Shown: positions 45,299 through 54,055, counted from the first letter of the stretch. The stretch is DNA of 64,000 nt from Deinococcus aestuarii (GCF_018863415.1 NZ_JAHKSN010000021.1:27520-91519); one strand, 5' to 3'. Translations and numbers: made by a program. Notes: a model not told the origin generated them from the sequence alone.

Positions 45299-45786
45299 GG
45301 GTCTACCGGCTCTCCCACCGGCTGGCCCTGCAGAGGAACCCGCACCCGTTCATCCCCACGCCGGGCCAAGCGCGCTGGAACAGCGCCGGCGTCCGGGTCG
45401 CCTACACCTCGGAACATCCCGCGCTTGTGGCGATGGAGATTCTGGCGTACTGGCACAACTACCCGACCCTCAGCGGGTACAGGCTGTTCAGCCTCACGCT
45501 TCCCGACGGCAGCGTCGAACACGTGCCGACGACCATCGACATCCACGACTACGCACAAACGAGGCCTTTCGGCGATCTCTGGGTTCGGGAGGCGCGCAGC
45601 CTGGCCCTGGCCGTCCCCAGCGTCGTCGTCCCGCTCAGCACCAACTACCTTATCAATCCGGCGCATGCCGGCTTCGCAAACCTGACCTACACGGATCACG
45701 GCGAGTTCGCGTACGACGGCCGTGTTCAGAACCTGTTGGCGACCGCCCAGACGCACAAGGGTCCAGGGGGCCAGGAGCGCGAGTAA
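45295..45786 (+). CDS. RES-domain toxin, NAD-degrading
   Basis: About 163 residues. RES toxins are NAD phosphorylases or ADP-ribosyltransferase-like enzymes that deplete NAD. The protein shows the conserved order: RVYRL at the start, VAYTSEHPALVAMEIL with the key Glu, and a C-terminal TNYLINPAHAGF block with the family's conserved Asn-Pro. The reading frame that includes RVYRL has no ATG, GTG or TTG near its beginning; the only start-like codon is CTG at 45295, which overlaps the antitoxin TGA. A GTG at 45427 would delete the essential N-terminal Arg region. A CTG start by translational coupling is therefore inferred; alternatively the toxin is truncated. Confidence 0.75.
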   Translation: MRVYRLSHRLALQRNPHPFIPTPGQARWNSAGVRVAYTSEHPALVAMEILAYWHNYPTLSGYRLFSLTLPDGSVEHVPTTIDIHDYAQTRPFGDLWVREARSLALAVPSVVVPLSTNYLINPAHAGFANLTYTDHGEFAYDGRVQNLLATAQTHKGPGGQERE

Positions 45787-45976
45787 CTCCGGCTCTCCCG
45801 TCGTCCGTGAATGGCCGGGTGCCGCATACACGGGCCGGACTGCCAGACCCTTTTCGGGCTGCCTGTCAACCGGTCGGTCTCCGGTATACCCTCGATCGGA
45901 GACTCCAGAGGAGAGACGGCTGAAGACGATTGGGGCCAGCACGTGAGCGCCGTGCGTTCAGCCTCCCCGTGGGCCT

Positions 45977-46489
45977 TCAGGCCTCCTCACCTGGGGGGCC
46001 AGGGACCACGGGGAGCAGCGGGAGCGCCTGTGCCAGACGCAGAGTGGGCGGGTCGAGCGTCAGGACCCGTCCCAGCAGGCCGTAGATCCGGGCATCCACC
46101 TCCTCACCGAGGAGCAGGTAGGCCCGGTGGTCCGCGGTTGTGGCGATCTGCTGACCCCCCACATGCGTCACCCGCGCGAGCACATACAGATCGTCCCCGA
46201 TCAGGGGCTGGGCACTCGGGGCGGGCACGGGAGACGCTGCACCGTGGGGCCGGGCGTCGTGCACGAGAAGGCGTCGCCGCGAACCCTGGAGGAGAATGCC
46301 CCAGATGTCGATCCAGGCGTGTTGCGGGGGCACCCAACCGAACGGCACGCCCATGAGGGAGAGGCGGCGCTCACCCTGAGCGAGAACCGCCCCCTCCGCG
46401 TGGCGGGCGTAGCGGCCCGTCAGCAGCACGGCCTCGCCATCGGGGACGGACGACAGGAGCTCCAGCGTGATCGAGACGTAGGTTGTCAT
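45977..46489 (-). CDS. Hypothetical protein
   Basis: This encodes 170 residues of an unrecognised, beta-rich protein. It begins MTTYVSITLELLSSVPDG and includes GEAVLLTGRYARHAEG, which reads like an OB or double-psi barrel, without catalytic motifs. The ATG at 46489 is preceded by GAGG; longer in-frame starts give arginine-rich, unlikely sequence. It is convergent with the RES module and far from the UvrD-like gene. Confidence 0.6.
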   Translation of the reverse strand: MTTYVSITLELLSSVPDGEAVLLTGRYARHAEGAVLAQGERRLSLMGVPFGWVPPQHAWIDIWGILLQGSRRRLLVHDARPHGAASPVPAPSAQPLIGDDLYVLARVTHVGGQQIATTADHRAYLLLGEEVDARIYGLLGRVLTLDPPTLRLAQALPLLPVVPGPPGEEA

Positions 46490-46766
46490 GGGGACCTCAG
46501 GATGAGTGGCGTCTTTCCGAACCTCGGTTACGAAAAGCGGCCGCACCCTGACCCGCCTGTGGCGGGTGAACGCTGTCACCTCCTCTCTGCCTGGTTGAGG
46601 CGGGCCCACCTCGTCGCCCACGTCCCACGAGCCGGAACGGGGACCACGCGCGCCACCGGGGACTTCCGCTCCATGACCATCAGGGTCCCGCTAGGCGGGA
46701 GGGTTCGAAAGCCCACGTCCACCGCCGCCCGCGGGCTCTTCGGAGGTCCGGGTCAGATGGGCCGCG

Positions 46767-48692
46767 TCAATCCGCCTCTGGCCGCGCCGGCCTCCCGACC
46801 AGCGGAATCCGCCTGACCCGCGGGGGCGTGGATGGGGGACGGTCCTCCCCCGGGTCACGGCCCAGGACCGCGTCCAGCCGCCGCCGCCTCTCGGGAGGGA
46901 GGTGTGCCGGGAACTCCCGCAGGTAGCGCAGGACCGGCGCGGACGCGGCCAGGTCGGCGGCGACTCGGGTCTCGTCCAGGTGCCCTGCCGGGCCTTCGCC
47001 GAAAAGTTCCTCGAGACGGCGGATCCGGCCCAGCACCTCCGGGGCGAACATGCGGTCGTACGCCGGGTGGCAGTCGCGGTGCAGCAGGGCCACCAGGTCC
47101 CGGGTGGAGCGCGTGACCGCCACATAGCGCAGCCGGACGGCCTCCTGCTCCTCCTCGGGGGTCCGGGGGTCCCGGCCCTGGGCCTGCCCACCGTCGTACA
47201 GGACCACCTGCGGCCACTCGAGGCCCTTGGCCCCGTGGATGGTGCTGACGACCACCTGCACGCCCCCCTCGGGCACCTGCGCGCCGAGCCGGTTGCACAG
47301 GTCCTGAGCGTCCTCGGCGCGCAGGCAGTGATGGCGGGCCACGTCGCTGCACGGGATGGGCAGGACCGTCCGCAACATATCGGGCAGCTCCGTCAGGGAA
47401 CCCCGCCAGTCCTGCAGGTGCTCCCAGACCCCCAGGAGCTCCCCCAGGCGGGGATTCGCGAGCACCCGCCGGACCTCGCTCACGGTCCGGCCGGTTCGCC
47501 AGGCCGCGTGCAGCAGGTCCCGCTCGTCCGCGTCGTCGGTCGGCGCCAGGGCGAGCAGCGGGTGGGGTCCCCGCGGGTCCGCCCGCCGCGCCAGGTACTG
47601 GGCCACCGGCCACAGGACGTCCCGGCAGTACGGGTCGGACACCCGGTCCCGCTCGCTGGACGCCCTCACCACCAGGTGCGCCTCCCGCAACCAGCCCGTT
47701 ACGGCGCCGACCTCCTCGTTGGTCGCCGCCAGCACGGCCACGGGGGCGGTCGTGGCCGTCTCGGCCATGCCCCCGACCACCGTGACCAGCCCCTCGATCA
47801 GGTCGGCCGACCTGTCCATGCGGTACACGGCCAGGGAGCCGCGGAAGCCGGCCGCAGGGACCATGACCCGCCCGGTGAGCGCCTCCGCGGCCAGGACGTG
47901 CTGCGCCGGGGAGCGGTAGGTGACGTCCAGCACGTGACCTCGGTCGGCGCGGGCGGCGAACCCGTCGAACACGTCCGGCGTGGCGCCCTGAAAACCGAAG
48001 ATGGACTGGTCGCGATCCCCGACGGTCAGGAGCGGCAGGTCGCCCGCCAGCCGCTCGACCAGCTCGGCCTGGAGGGGCGAGATGTCCTGGACCTCGTCGA
48101 CGATGAGGTGGTCGAACTGGGCCCGCAGGGCGTCCAGGCTCCGCGGATCGCGGCCCCACCGCGCGCGCACCTCCGCGAGCAGCCCGGCGAAGGTGAGGTG
48201 CCGGCGCCCGGCGGCCGCGTCCAACGCGCGCAGCCGCCGCCCGGCGTCCTCGCGCAGGCGCCGCCGGGCGGGGTCGAGCTGCTCCGGCGGCACCTGCCAC
48301 ACCTGCTCCAGGACGCGGGTCAGGGGCCGATCGAACCTGGTGTGCACGAGCTCCAGTTCCGCGACGACGGCCTTCCAGGCGGGATGCCGGTCCTCGAGGA
48401 CCTCGACCCGCCGCTTGCCCCCGAGCTGAGCGAGGCACAGGGCGTGAAGGGTCTGCGGCCGGCAGTGCAGGCCCTCCCGCCTCAGGCGCCGTTCCAGTTC
48501 GCCCCGGGCGGCCCGACTGAACGCCACGAACCAGATGCGCCGCGCCTCCACACCCTGACCGACCAGGTACCGGACCCGGTCGAGCAGCACCCGCGTCTTG
48601 CCCGCCCCGGCCACCGCCCCGACATGCATGCGGCGGACGGTGGGGGCGACGCGCACCGCCTCCTGGGCGCCGCTTAACGGGGGCCCCTTCAC
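46767..48692 (-). CDS. UvrD/Rep-type superfamily 1 helicase coupled to a double ISL3 transposase
   Basis: This encodes 641 residues. SF1A helicase motifs appear in order: motif I GAVAGAGKTR near 24-33, FVAFSRAARGELERR (Ia), LIVDEVQDISPLQ (II), VGDRDQSIFGFQGA (III), VTYRSPAQHV (IV), VVSTIHGAKGLEWPQVVLYD (V) and RYVAVTRSTRDL (VI). It is a 3'-5' helicase type like PcrA, lacking the usual long C-terminal tail. The GTG overlaps the upstream transposase-like stop by four bases (GTGA), so the two proteins are made together. That pairing suggests the helicase serves transposition or replication of the element rather than general repair. Confidence 0.88.
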   Translation of the reverse strand: MKGPPLSGAQEAVRVAPTVRRMHVGAVAGAGKTRVLLDRVRYLVGQGVEARRIWFVAFSRAARGELERRLRREGLHCRPQTLHALCLAQLGGKRRVEVLEDRHPAWKAVVAELELVHTRFDRPLTRVLEQVWQVPPEQLDPARRRLREDAGRRLRALDAAAGRRHLTFAGLLAEVRARWGRDPRSLDALRAQFDHLIVDEVQDISPLQAELVERLAGDLPLLTVGDRDQSIFGFQGATPDVFDGFAARADRGHVLDVTYRSPAQHVLAAEALTGRVMVPAAGFRGSLAVYRMDRSADLIEGLVTVVGGMAETATTAPVAVLAATNEEVGAVTGWLREAHLVVRASSERDRVSDPYCRDVLWPVAQYLARRADPRGPHPLLALAPTDDADERDLLHAAWRTGRTVSEVRRVLANPRLGELLGVWEHLQDWRGSLTELPDMLRTVLPIPCSDVARHHCLRAEDAQDLCNRLGAQVPEGGVQVVVSTIHGAKGLEWPQVVLYDGGQAQGRDPRTPEEEQEAVRLRYVAVTRSTRDLVALLHRDCHPAYDRMFAPEVLGRIRRLEELFGEGPAGHLDETRVAADLAASAPVLRYLREFPAHLPPERRRRLDAVLGRDPGEDRPPSTPPRVRRIPLVGRPARPEAD

Positions 48693-51154
48693 GGGCGGCC
48701 CCCCAGGGTGTACAGGGCAGAACGTCTCAGAAACTCGAAGTCGCCCTGGGCCGCGGCCGGATGTTCGTTCAGGCTCCGGAGCAACCGGCGCGACGCCCCC
48801 AGGCTGAGGCCGCGGGCCGCTTGCAGGTGCAGCCCCCCCACCACGGCGTCCCGGTACTCCTCCAGCAGCGCCGCCGCGTCCCGGAACCCGAACCGCAGGC
48901 TCCTGGCCCCCACCACCGTGTCCTCGACGGTCCGGTGGAGGTCGACCTGTTCCAGCCAGGTGTCGAGCGCTTCGCGCAGCGCGTCCTCGTCGGTCAGGGC
49001 GAACAGCGTCCGCAGCTCGTCGACGAGCGCCGTCGCCACCTGCACGGCCTGGAACCGGTGCTGGAGGACCGACCGCTTCGCCAGCAGCTCCGGTCGGGCG
49101 AGGTGGTCCTCCAGCCGCCGGTAGCGGTCCGGATTGGCCAGCACGACGAACCGGTGCCGGTGCAGTTCCGGCGCCCGCCGGGCCGCGACGGGGAGGGACA
49201 TGGTCACGCGCCACAGGACCTCGCGCAGCGCCCGGTGGGCCGCGGTCATCACCGTGAACCGGTCGGCCAGGCCGGTCAGGGGACCCGGCAGGTGGCCGGC
49301 CCAGGCCAGGTCCCCCACCATCACGTGGGTGGTGCCCCGGCGGTGGGCGAGGGTCAGCCACTCCCGCAGCTCAGCCACCACCGCGCCGAAATCGTCCTCC
49401 TCCGGCCCCTCGAGCAGGTCGACCAGGGTCCCCTGCTCCGGATCGGTGACGACCCACCGGTCGCGGCCCCGCCACCGCCAGCGTTGCAGGCCGATCAGCC
49501 CCGGGGGCCTCACGGCCGGCGCCCCCAGGGCCCTCTCGGTCGCCGCCCGCAGCCGCCCGGCCGAGACGCCGGTCATGCGGTGCAGGGTCCGCAGGCTGAG
49601 CCCTTCCCGGCGCCACTCCCGGAGGTCCGCCTGCAGGGCCCGCGTCATCCCGTGCTGGACGTCGACCCGCAGCCGGCCTCGGCGGCGGCACTCCGGGCAC
49701 CGGGTGGCGGCCGTCTCCGCCACGGCGCGGACGTGATGTGGTCCGGCGGGACGGTCCCACAGCGCGGCCTGATAGGACCAGGTGACCGCCAGGCGCTCGG
49801 CGGGCACACCGCACGGGCAGGGGGGAACGCCCGGCCGCAGCCGGACGGACAGCCGTTCAGGGGGCCCGGCCGCCACATTGAGCCCGTGCATCGCCCTGAC
49901 CCACAGCCGCTCGTACTGGCCCTGCTCGTCCCAGTCCCGGGCGGTCGCCGCGTAGGGGCGTCGCCGCGCGTGCCAGCTCTCCCGCAGCAGTTGGCGCAGG
50001 CGCCCGTTGGCACTCTCCACCCGGCCCGAGGACGGCCGCCTGCCGCCCGGCAATGCGCACGCGGGATCAAAGTACGCCAGGATTTCCTCACGCCACGCCT
50101 GCAGCAGATATTCCAGGCGTGCGAACGGCTGCCCGGTTCGTCCCTCCTGTCGGAACGCCAGCTGGGTCAGGGCGCGCTGCCACATCCAGTCCGACAGCCG
50201 CCCCTGGGCCTCCTCGACCGTGGCGCTTCGCCAGATCCCGGCCGCCTGCACCGCCAGCTCCACGAGGGTGGCGAGCACCTCGCGTTCCCGCGCCGTGATC
50301 CCCTCGACCTGGAGGCGAACCTCACCTGACCGCAGCGCCTGCACGAACGCCTCGTTGACCCGACGCAGTTGCCTGGGCCGCATGGCCGACGCCGGGAGAA
50401 TGAGACGGACCGCGTCCCTCAGGTCCATCCCCACCTTGGCCTGGACGTGAAATCGATCGCAAACGTGACTCAAGCCGGCGCCATAGACCTCGCGCAGCAC
50501 CTCCCGGTACGGCAGCCACATGTCGGTCGCGACCACCGGGGCCCCGCAGCCCGGCCGCAGGCTGTTCATCTCGGTCAGGAACGCCCTGAGCGTGTCCTTC
50601 TCGCGGTCGGGCAGGATGTCCAGCAGCTCACCGCTCACCAGGTTGACGACCACGCACAACACCCGGCCCTGCCAGAACAGCTCGTCGATTCCCAGGTGGG
50701 TCACGGCCGCCCAGTGTGCGGCCAGCCGGGGCCGGGCCAGCCTCTCCTCGGTCACCTGTTTGAGCAGCGGGCGCAGCCCGGACGCGGTCACGCCGCACCA
50801 GGCCGCCAGCGTGCTCGCGGGAGCACCGCGCAGGTGACGTCCCGTCAGTTCATCCAGCAGACGCTGGGTCATTCGTGGCCGCCGTCCGCCGACGCTCCGC
50901 GCCTGAACAGCCCCCCAGGGGTCGGGCTGGGCACATCCGGCGGGACACCACCACCGTTGGGCGGTCAGGTGCAGCCTGGTCGGCTCCCGGCCCCGCGGCA
51001 GGTCCCACAGCTTGATGGAGACGTGGCCGTCGCGGCGACGGGGCCCTCCACAGGAGCAGGGCTCCGAATCAACCGTGAGGGTGCCCGTGACCAGGCCCAC
51101 GGCTTCCCCCAGGACGATGAGCTGGGGGAGGCCGGGAACGTCGGTTTGAGGCAC
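48689..51154 (-). CDS. Giant ISL3-type transposase with two tandem copies of the ISL3 architecture
   Basis: This encodes 821 residues, about twice an ISL3 transposase. Residues 33-75 are a zinc finger (CSCGG, then WWCPAGC), and about 95-135 an HTH. A DDE domain follows: Asp157 in LGIDELFW, Asp211 in VVATDMWLP, Glu380 in GRVESANGRLRQLL. From about 446 the order repeats: CPCG, then CPECRRRG (486-489), a second HTH (about 505-545) and a second RNase H-like region (WVVTDPEQGTLVDLLEG, near 570). There the first Asp is replaced (GLQRW), an Asp remains at 615 (VMVGDLAWAG) and the Glu is absent. The second half is thus a pseudo-transposase. The start is GTG without a Shine-Dalgarno. Its stop overlaps the UvrD-like start. 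Confidence 0.8.
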   Translation of the reverse strand: MPQTDVPGLPQLIVLGEAVGLVTGTLTVDSEPCSCGGPRRRDGHVSIKLWDLPRGREPTRLHLTAQRWWCPAGCAQPDPWGAVQARSVGGRRPRMTQRLLDELTGRHLRGAPASTLAAWCGVTASGLRPLLKQVTEERLARPRLAAHWAAVTHLGIDELFWQGRVLCVVVNLVSGELLDILPDREKDTLRAFLTEMNSLRPGCGAPVVATDMWLPYREVLREVYGAGLSHVCDRFHVQAKVGMDLRDAVRLILPASAMRPRQLRRVNEAFVQALRSGEVRLQVEGITAREREVLATLVELAVQAAGIWRSATVEEAQGRLSDWMWQRALTQLAFRQEGRTGQPFARLEYLLQAWREEILAYFDPACALPGGRRPSSGRVESANGRLRQLLRESWHARRRPYAATARDWDEQGQYERLWVRAMHGLNVAAGPPERLSVRLRPGVPPCPCGVPAERLAVTWSYQAALWDRPAGPHHVRAVAETAATRCPECRRRGRLRVDVQHGMTRALQADLREWRREGLSLRTLHRMTGVSAGRLRAATERALGAPAVRPPGLIGLQRWRWRGRDRWVVTDPEQGTLVDLLEGPEEDDFGAVVAELREWLTLAHRRGTTHVMVGDLAWAGHLPGPLTGLADRFTVMTAAHRALREVLWRVTMSLPVAARRAPELHRHRFVVLANPDRYRRLEDHLARPELLAKRSVLQHRFQAVQVATALVDELRTLFALTDEDALREALDTWLEQVDLHRTVEDTVVGARSLRFGFRDAAALLEEYRDAVVGGLHLQAARGLSLGASRRLLRSLNEHPAAAQGDFEFLRRSALYTLGGRP

Positions 51155-51281
51155 TTTTTTAGGTTAACATCAGATGAAGCCAGAAAGACGGGCGGGTGCC
51201 CAGCTAGTTAGTGTGTTTTTTTCTGGGACAGCCCCCGGGCGGGTGGAGAAGGCTTTGGGTCAGGACGGAGTTCCAGCCTGC
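51155..51281 (-). other. Spacer with inverted repeat between the TnpB-like gene and the double ISL3 gene
   Basis: CCAGAAA (51180-51186) and TTTCTGG (51220-51226) are 7-base arms around a GC-rich and T-rich loop. It may end the tnpB-like transcript, hold the promoter of the transposase gene, or both. A guide RNA for the TnpB-like protein could also be encoded here. Confidence 0.35.
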
Positions 51282-52367
51282 TCAGCGGTGCAGGGGCGGG
51301 AGCCGCAGGCCCCTCAGCAGCACGTTGTGGCCGGCGTTGACGTCGGCGTGGACGGTCCTGCGGCACCGCGGGCAGGAGAAGCGCCGGCCCTCCCGGCGGC
51401 CCCGGACCTCCACGCCGTCGCGCTCCAGGCACCGCGCACAGGTCACGCTGGTGTAGGCCGCCGGCACCCGGCGGAAGACGACCCCCGACGTGTGGAGGAG
51501 CTGGCTGAGGTGGCTGAAGTGGTGGTCGTGGACCGCGCGTTCCCGGGCGGTGTGGACGAACCCGGGAGACATCCCGCGGTGGGTGAGCCGCTCGGCGTAG
51601 ACGTGGCTGGCCGTGCAGTTGAGGAAGCCGATCACGCGCTCGGCGTCCTGGCGCCCCGACGCGTACACCAGGTGGTGCAGCAGGCGCCGCGCCGGGGCGC
51701 TCAGCGTGACCCGGCCCAGCGAACGCAGGTGCTCGAGCGACGTCGGGGGGAAGATGCGGCTCTCACCCGTGCGGTCGTACGCCACCGTCAGGGGGTCCAG
51801 GCCCAGGTCGAGGCCGACCGCCACCTTCACCCGGGTTCGCCCGGCCGGCCGGTACGAGGCGCGGAACGTCAGGGCCAGCATCCAGTGTCCCCGCGGCGTG
51901 AGGCCCAGGTACGTCTCCCCCGGCCACCACTCGGCGGCGTAGGTCCGGGGCGGGACCACCAGCCGCGGCTCCCGGTCTCCCGTCCGCCCGGCGCGGACCG
52001 TCTCCTCCAGCAGCGCCGTGAACGACGTGACGGTCCAGGTGCCGGCCGGCCGCCGCACCAGGTCGTACAGGGGGCCGAGGTGGCCGTACTGGGAGAACTC
52101 GGGCGAGCCGGCGACCAGGGCGCAGTAGGCGTGGGTCGGCAGGTGGTTGAGTTCGGCGTGCAGGACCTCACCGTCGATCCGGAGCTCCTCGTCGGAGAGG
52201 ACGAGGAGCTCCGTCGTGGGCCGGACCTGCCACACGGCCTCGGTCACCGGACCACAGAGTGTGTGGCCCCCGGCGAGCGGTTGGAGCCGGCGCGTGAGGC
52301 GCCGGACGGCGGGGTAGCTGGGCGTCTTGATCTGCACCCAGTAGCGGTCGGGGTCGTGTCTGGCCAT
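51282..52367 (-). CDS. Compact TnpB-like RuvC nuclease
   Basis: This encodes 361 residues. The split RuvC site is visible: Asp187 in VAVGLDLGLDPL (RuvC-I), Glu259 in HVYAERLTHRG (RuvC-II) and Asp342 in HADVNAGHNVL (RuvC-III). A zinc finger sits between the last two (C310-x2-C313 and C332-x2-C335), after AYTSVTC, as in TnpB. The N-terminal 175 residues lack an obvious TnpB wedge motif. TnpB proteins are RNA-guided DNA nucleases in IS200/IS605 elements, but no TnpA is nearby; the neighbour is an ISL3 transposase. GGAGG eight bases before the ATG supports the start. A perfect 12-bp hairpin lies just upstream. Confidence 0.8.
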   Translation of the reverse strand: MARHDPDRYWVQIKTPSYPAVRRLTRRLQPLAGGHTLCGPVTEAVWQVRPTTELLVLSDEELRIDGEVLHAELNHLPTHAYCALVAGSPEFSQYGHLGPLYDLVRRPAGTWTVTSFTALLEETVRAGRTGDREPRLVVPPRTYAAEWWPGETYLGLTPRGHWMLALTFRASYRPAGRTRVKVAVGLDLGLDPLTVAYDRTGESRIFPPTSLEHLRSLGRVTLSAPARRLLHHLVYASGRQDAERVIGFLNCTASHVYAERLTHRGMSPGFVHTARERAVHDHHFSHLSQLLHTSGVVFRRVPAAYTSVTCARCLERDGVEVRGRREGRRFSCPRCRRTVHADVNAGHNVLLRGLRLPPLHR

Positions 52368-52388
52368 GGTCGGGACCTCCACAAGGGG

Positions 52389-52415
52389 CCAGGCCACCCG
52401 GGTCGGGTGGCCTGG
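52389..52415 (-). repeat. Perfect 12-bp hairpin upstream of the TnpB-like gene
   Basis: CCAGGCCACCCG, loop GGT, CGGGTGGCCTGG. It lies between the JAB-like stop and the TnpB-like ribosome site. There is no T tract on the minus strand, so it is not a classical terminator; a structured RNA, an element-end signal or a regulatory hairpin is possible. Confidence 0.7.
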
Positions 52416-52426
52416 GGGAACGGCGT

Positions 52427-52972
52427 TCAGCGCAGGACGAGGACGGGCAGTTCGAGGGGCTCGTCGTCCTGCAGGTGGTAGGCCCGGACGGAGAGCGACC
52501 CCTCGAGCCAGCCGGCGGTGAGCAGCGGGGACCGGTCGTCGCACAGGCCCTGCCCGGCGGCGGCGCCCACCCAGGCGAGGACCTCCCGCAGGTCCGGGGA
52601 GCGGCTGTCCGGCGCCACCCGCCACACGCCCTGCCAGTCGATGCGGCCGCCGTGCTCCGCGACGAGGGCGTCGACGTAGCCCAGCAGGTACCGGGTGTCG
52701 TAGGCGTAGGGCTGGGGCGGCGGCTCCGCCCAGCGGGGGCCGTGGGGCGCGGCGTGGTGGACGTGCAGGGTCTCCCCTATCCGCTCCCCGAAGGTCACCC
52801 CCCATTGGGCGCGGCCGGTCAGGTACAGCTGCCGGATCAGGGCCCGGCGGGCGTGGGGCTCGACGACCACGGCGGAGAGGGCGGATTCCGCGTCGGGCGG
52901 GGGGGTCGGGGCGGCCTGGGCGAGGCCGAGCAGGCGAACGTGGGCGCGGGTGAGGGGCGGCGGTGTGGGCAT
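52427..52972 (-). CDS. Hypothetical protein, possibly a degenerate JAB/MPN fold
   Basis: This encodes 181 residues. From about 60 the order of segments recalls a Prok-JAB domain: WGVTFGERIGETLHVHHAAP, then YDTRYLLGYVDAL, WQGVWRVAPDSRSPDL where a JAB protein would have WHtHP and S-x2-D, and LTAGWLEGSLSVRAYHL. The second metal His is not conserved (GVWRVAP), so any metalloprotease activity is doubtful. The gene opens the TnpB-like/ISL3/UvrD cluster on the minus strand. The ATG at 52972 is supported by GGAG; a TTG lies four codons earlier. The family assignment is a weak inference. Confidence 0.55.
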   Translation of the reverse strand: MPTPPPLTRAHVRLLGLAQAAPTPPPDAESALSAVVVEPHARRALIRQLYLTGRAQWGVTFGERIGETLHVHHAAPHGPRWAEPPPQPYAYDTRYLLGYVDALVAEHGGRIDWQGVWRVAPDSRSPDLREVLAWVGAAAGQGLCDDRSPLLTAGWLEGSLSVRAYHLQDDEPLELPVLVLR

Positions 52973-53110
52973 GGGCGGCTCCAACGGCCCGGAGGGACCG
53001 GAGTGGGAAGTCAGTCGCTGGCGACTGCCTCCTCCCCCTCACCCGGGAACCGGGTGAATGCTTTGCTCCGCCGGTGAGCGGGTGCCGCTCCCAGGCCCGG
53101 CACCAAGAAA

Positions 53111-53138
53111 AGCGGGCGACGTCGAAACGTCGCCCGCT
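53111..53138 (-). terminator. Strong terminator after the secreted-protein gene
   Basis: AGCGGGCGACGT, loop CGAA on plus, ACGTCGCCCGCT: a 12-bp perfect stem. On the minus strand it is followed by TTTCTT. It ends the 53151-53990 transcript and insulates the JAB-like gene. Confidence 0.85.
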
Positions 53139-53150
53139 CTGAACCGCTTC

Positions 53151-53990
53151 CTACCGGGCGAACTTCGCCCCGGCGGGCATCGAGGCCGGCGCCCACCAGA
53201 TGAGCGACTTGATCAGGTCGATCGTCGTCTTGCGCCAGCCGGTGGGCACGGAGTAGTCGGGCGCGTAGTACAGCTCGACGGTGTTGCCTACCGCCTGGCC
53301 CACCACCTTCCGTGCCCCCGCGTCGTCGCCTCCGTACTGCAGTGGGGCGAGGGTCTTGGTCCCCGCGTTGTACAGGAACAGGGCCTGTTTGCCGCTGCGA
53401 GCGACGCCCCCCACGTTCACGGCCTCGATGACCCGGCGCCCGGAGGACCGGATACGGATGTTCACGCCGGCGGACTGCGCGTTGCCGCCCGTACCCGCCC
53501 GGGACATCACCGGCACGGTGAAGGACAGGCTCGTGCTCGTGGCGACACGCTCGATGTTGAGGCGGGTATCCATCCCGTGGACGGCGAAGAGGGCCGCGGG
53601 ATCGGCCGCCAGCTTGCTGTAGTCGAGGGTGACCCGCCCCTGCTGGCAGGAGAACGTCAGCGGCCGGTACCAGGCGTTGACGGTCGCGCTCTGGCCCGCC
53701 ACCTGCACGACCCTGGCCGCGAGCACACCCTTGGCTCCCTCCGGGTCCTCGCCGTACCCCTCGAAGCTTTCCTTGTACCCGGTCACTTTCGCCGGCGTCT
53801 TCTTGGCGCAGTCCAGTTCCAGCACGGCCACCCGTTTGCCGAGCGGGAATCCCAGATCGACGTCGAGGCTGACGGCGATTTGCTGCTGTTCCGGCACCAC
53901 GTCGATGGCGAACACGTTGGCCCGGGGAGCGGATTGCGCGCCGGCGGCCGTCAGCAGACTGAGCAGGGTCAACCACATCGTTTTTCGCAT
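53151..53990 (-). CDS. Secreted hypothetical protein
   Basis: This encodes 279 residues. A clear signal peptide (Met-Arg-Lys, hydrophobic LTLLSLLTAAG, AQSA cleavage) precedes a beta-rich mature domain with no known motif. It is probably exported across the cytoplasmic membrane of this diderm-like envelope. The gene is divergent from an Xre regulator, with a palindromic region between them, and ends in a strong terminator, so it is monocistronic and probably repressed by the neighbour. Confidence 0.75.
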   Translation of the reverse strand: MRKTMWLTLLSLLTAAGAQSAPRANVFAIDVVPEQQQIAVSLDVDLGFPLGKRVAVLELDCAKKTPAKVTGYKESFEGYGEDPEGAKGVLAARVVQVAGQSATVNAWYRPLTFSCQQGRVTLDYSKLAADPAALFAVHGMDTRLNIERVATSTSLSFTVPVMSRAGTGGNAQSAGVNIRIRSSGRRVIEAVNVGGVARSGKQALFLYNAGTKTLAPLQYGGDDAGARKVVGQAVGNTVELYYAPDYSVPTGWRKTTIDLIKSLIWWAPASMPAGAKFAR

Positions 53991-54020
53991 GCATTCTCCT
54001 GGGGGAAGTACTTCCGTATT

Positions 54021-54055
54021 GTACTACGACTGATAGTACGTCGATCGACTGTACT
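54021..54055. promoter_or_regulatory. Overlapping palindromes in the divergent promoter
   Basis: GTACTA, seven bases, TAGTAC (54021-54039) overlaps AGTAC, GTCGATCGAC, T, GTACT (to 54055). They lie between the secreted-protein gene and the Xre gene and are natural operator sites for the latter. Confidence 0.6.

Noticed and set aside
45811..46356. Plus-strand frame of 181 residues
   Set aside because: Arg-, Gly- and Ala-rich shadow opposite a more convincing minus-strand gene.
51282..52367. Cas12 effector of a CRISPR system
   Set aside because: The protein is only 361 residues, and no repeat-spacer array or adaptation gene was seen anywhere in the window.
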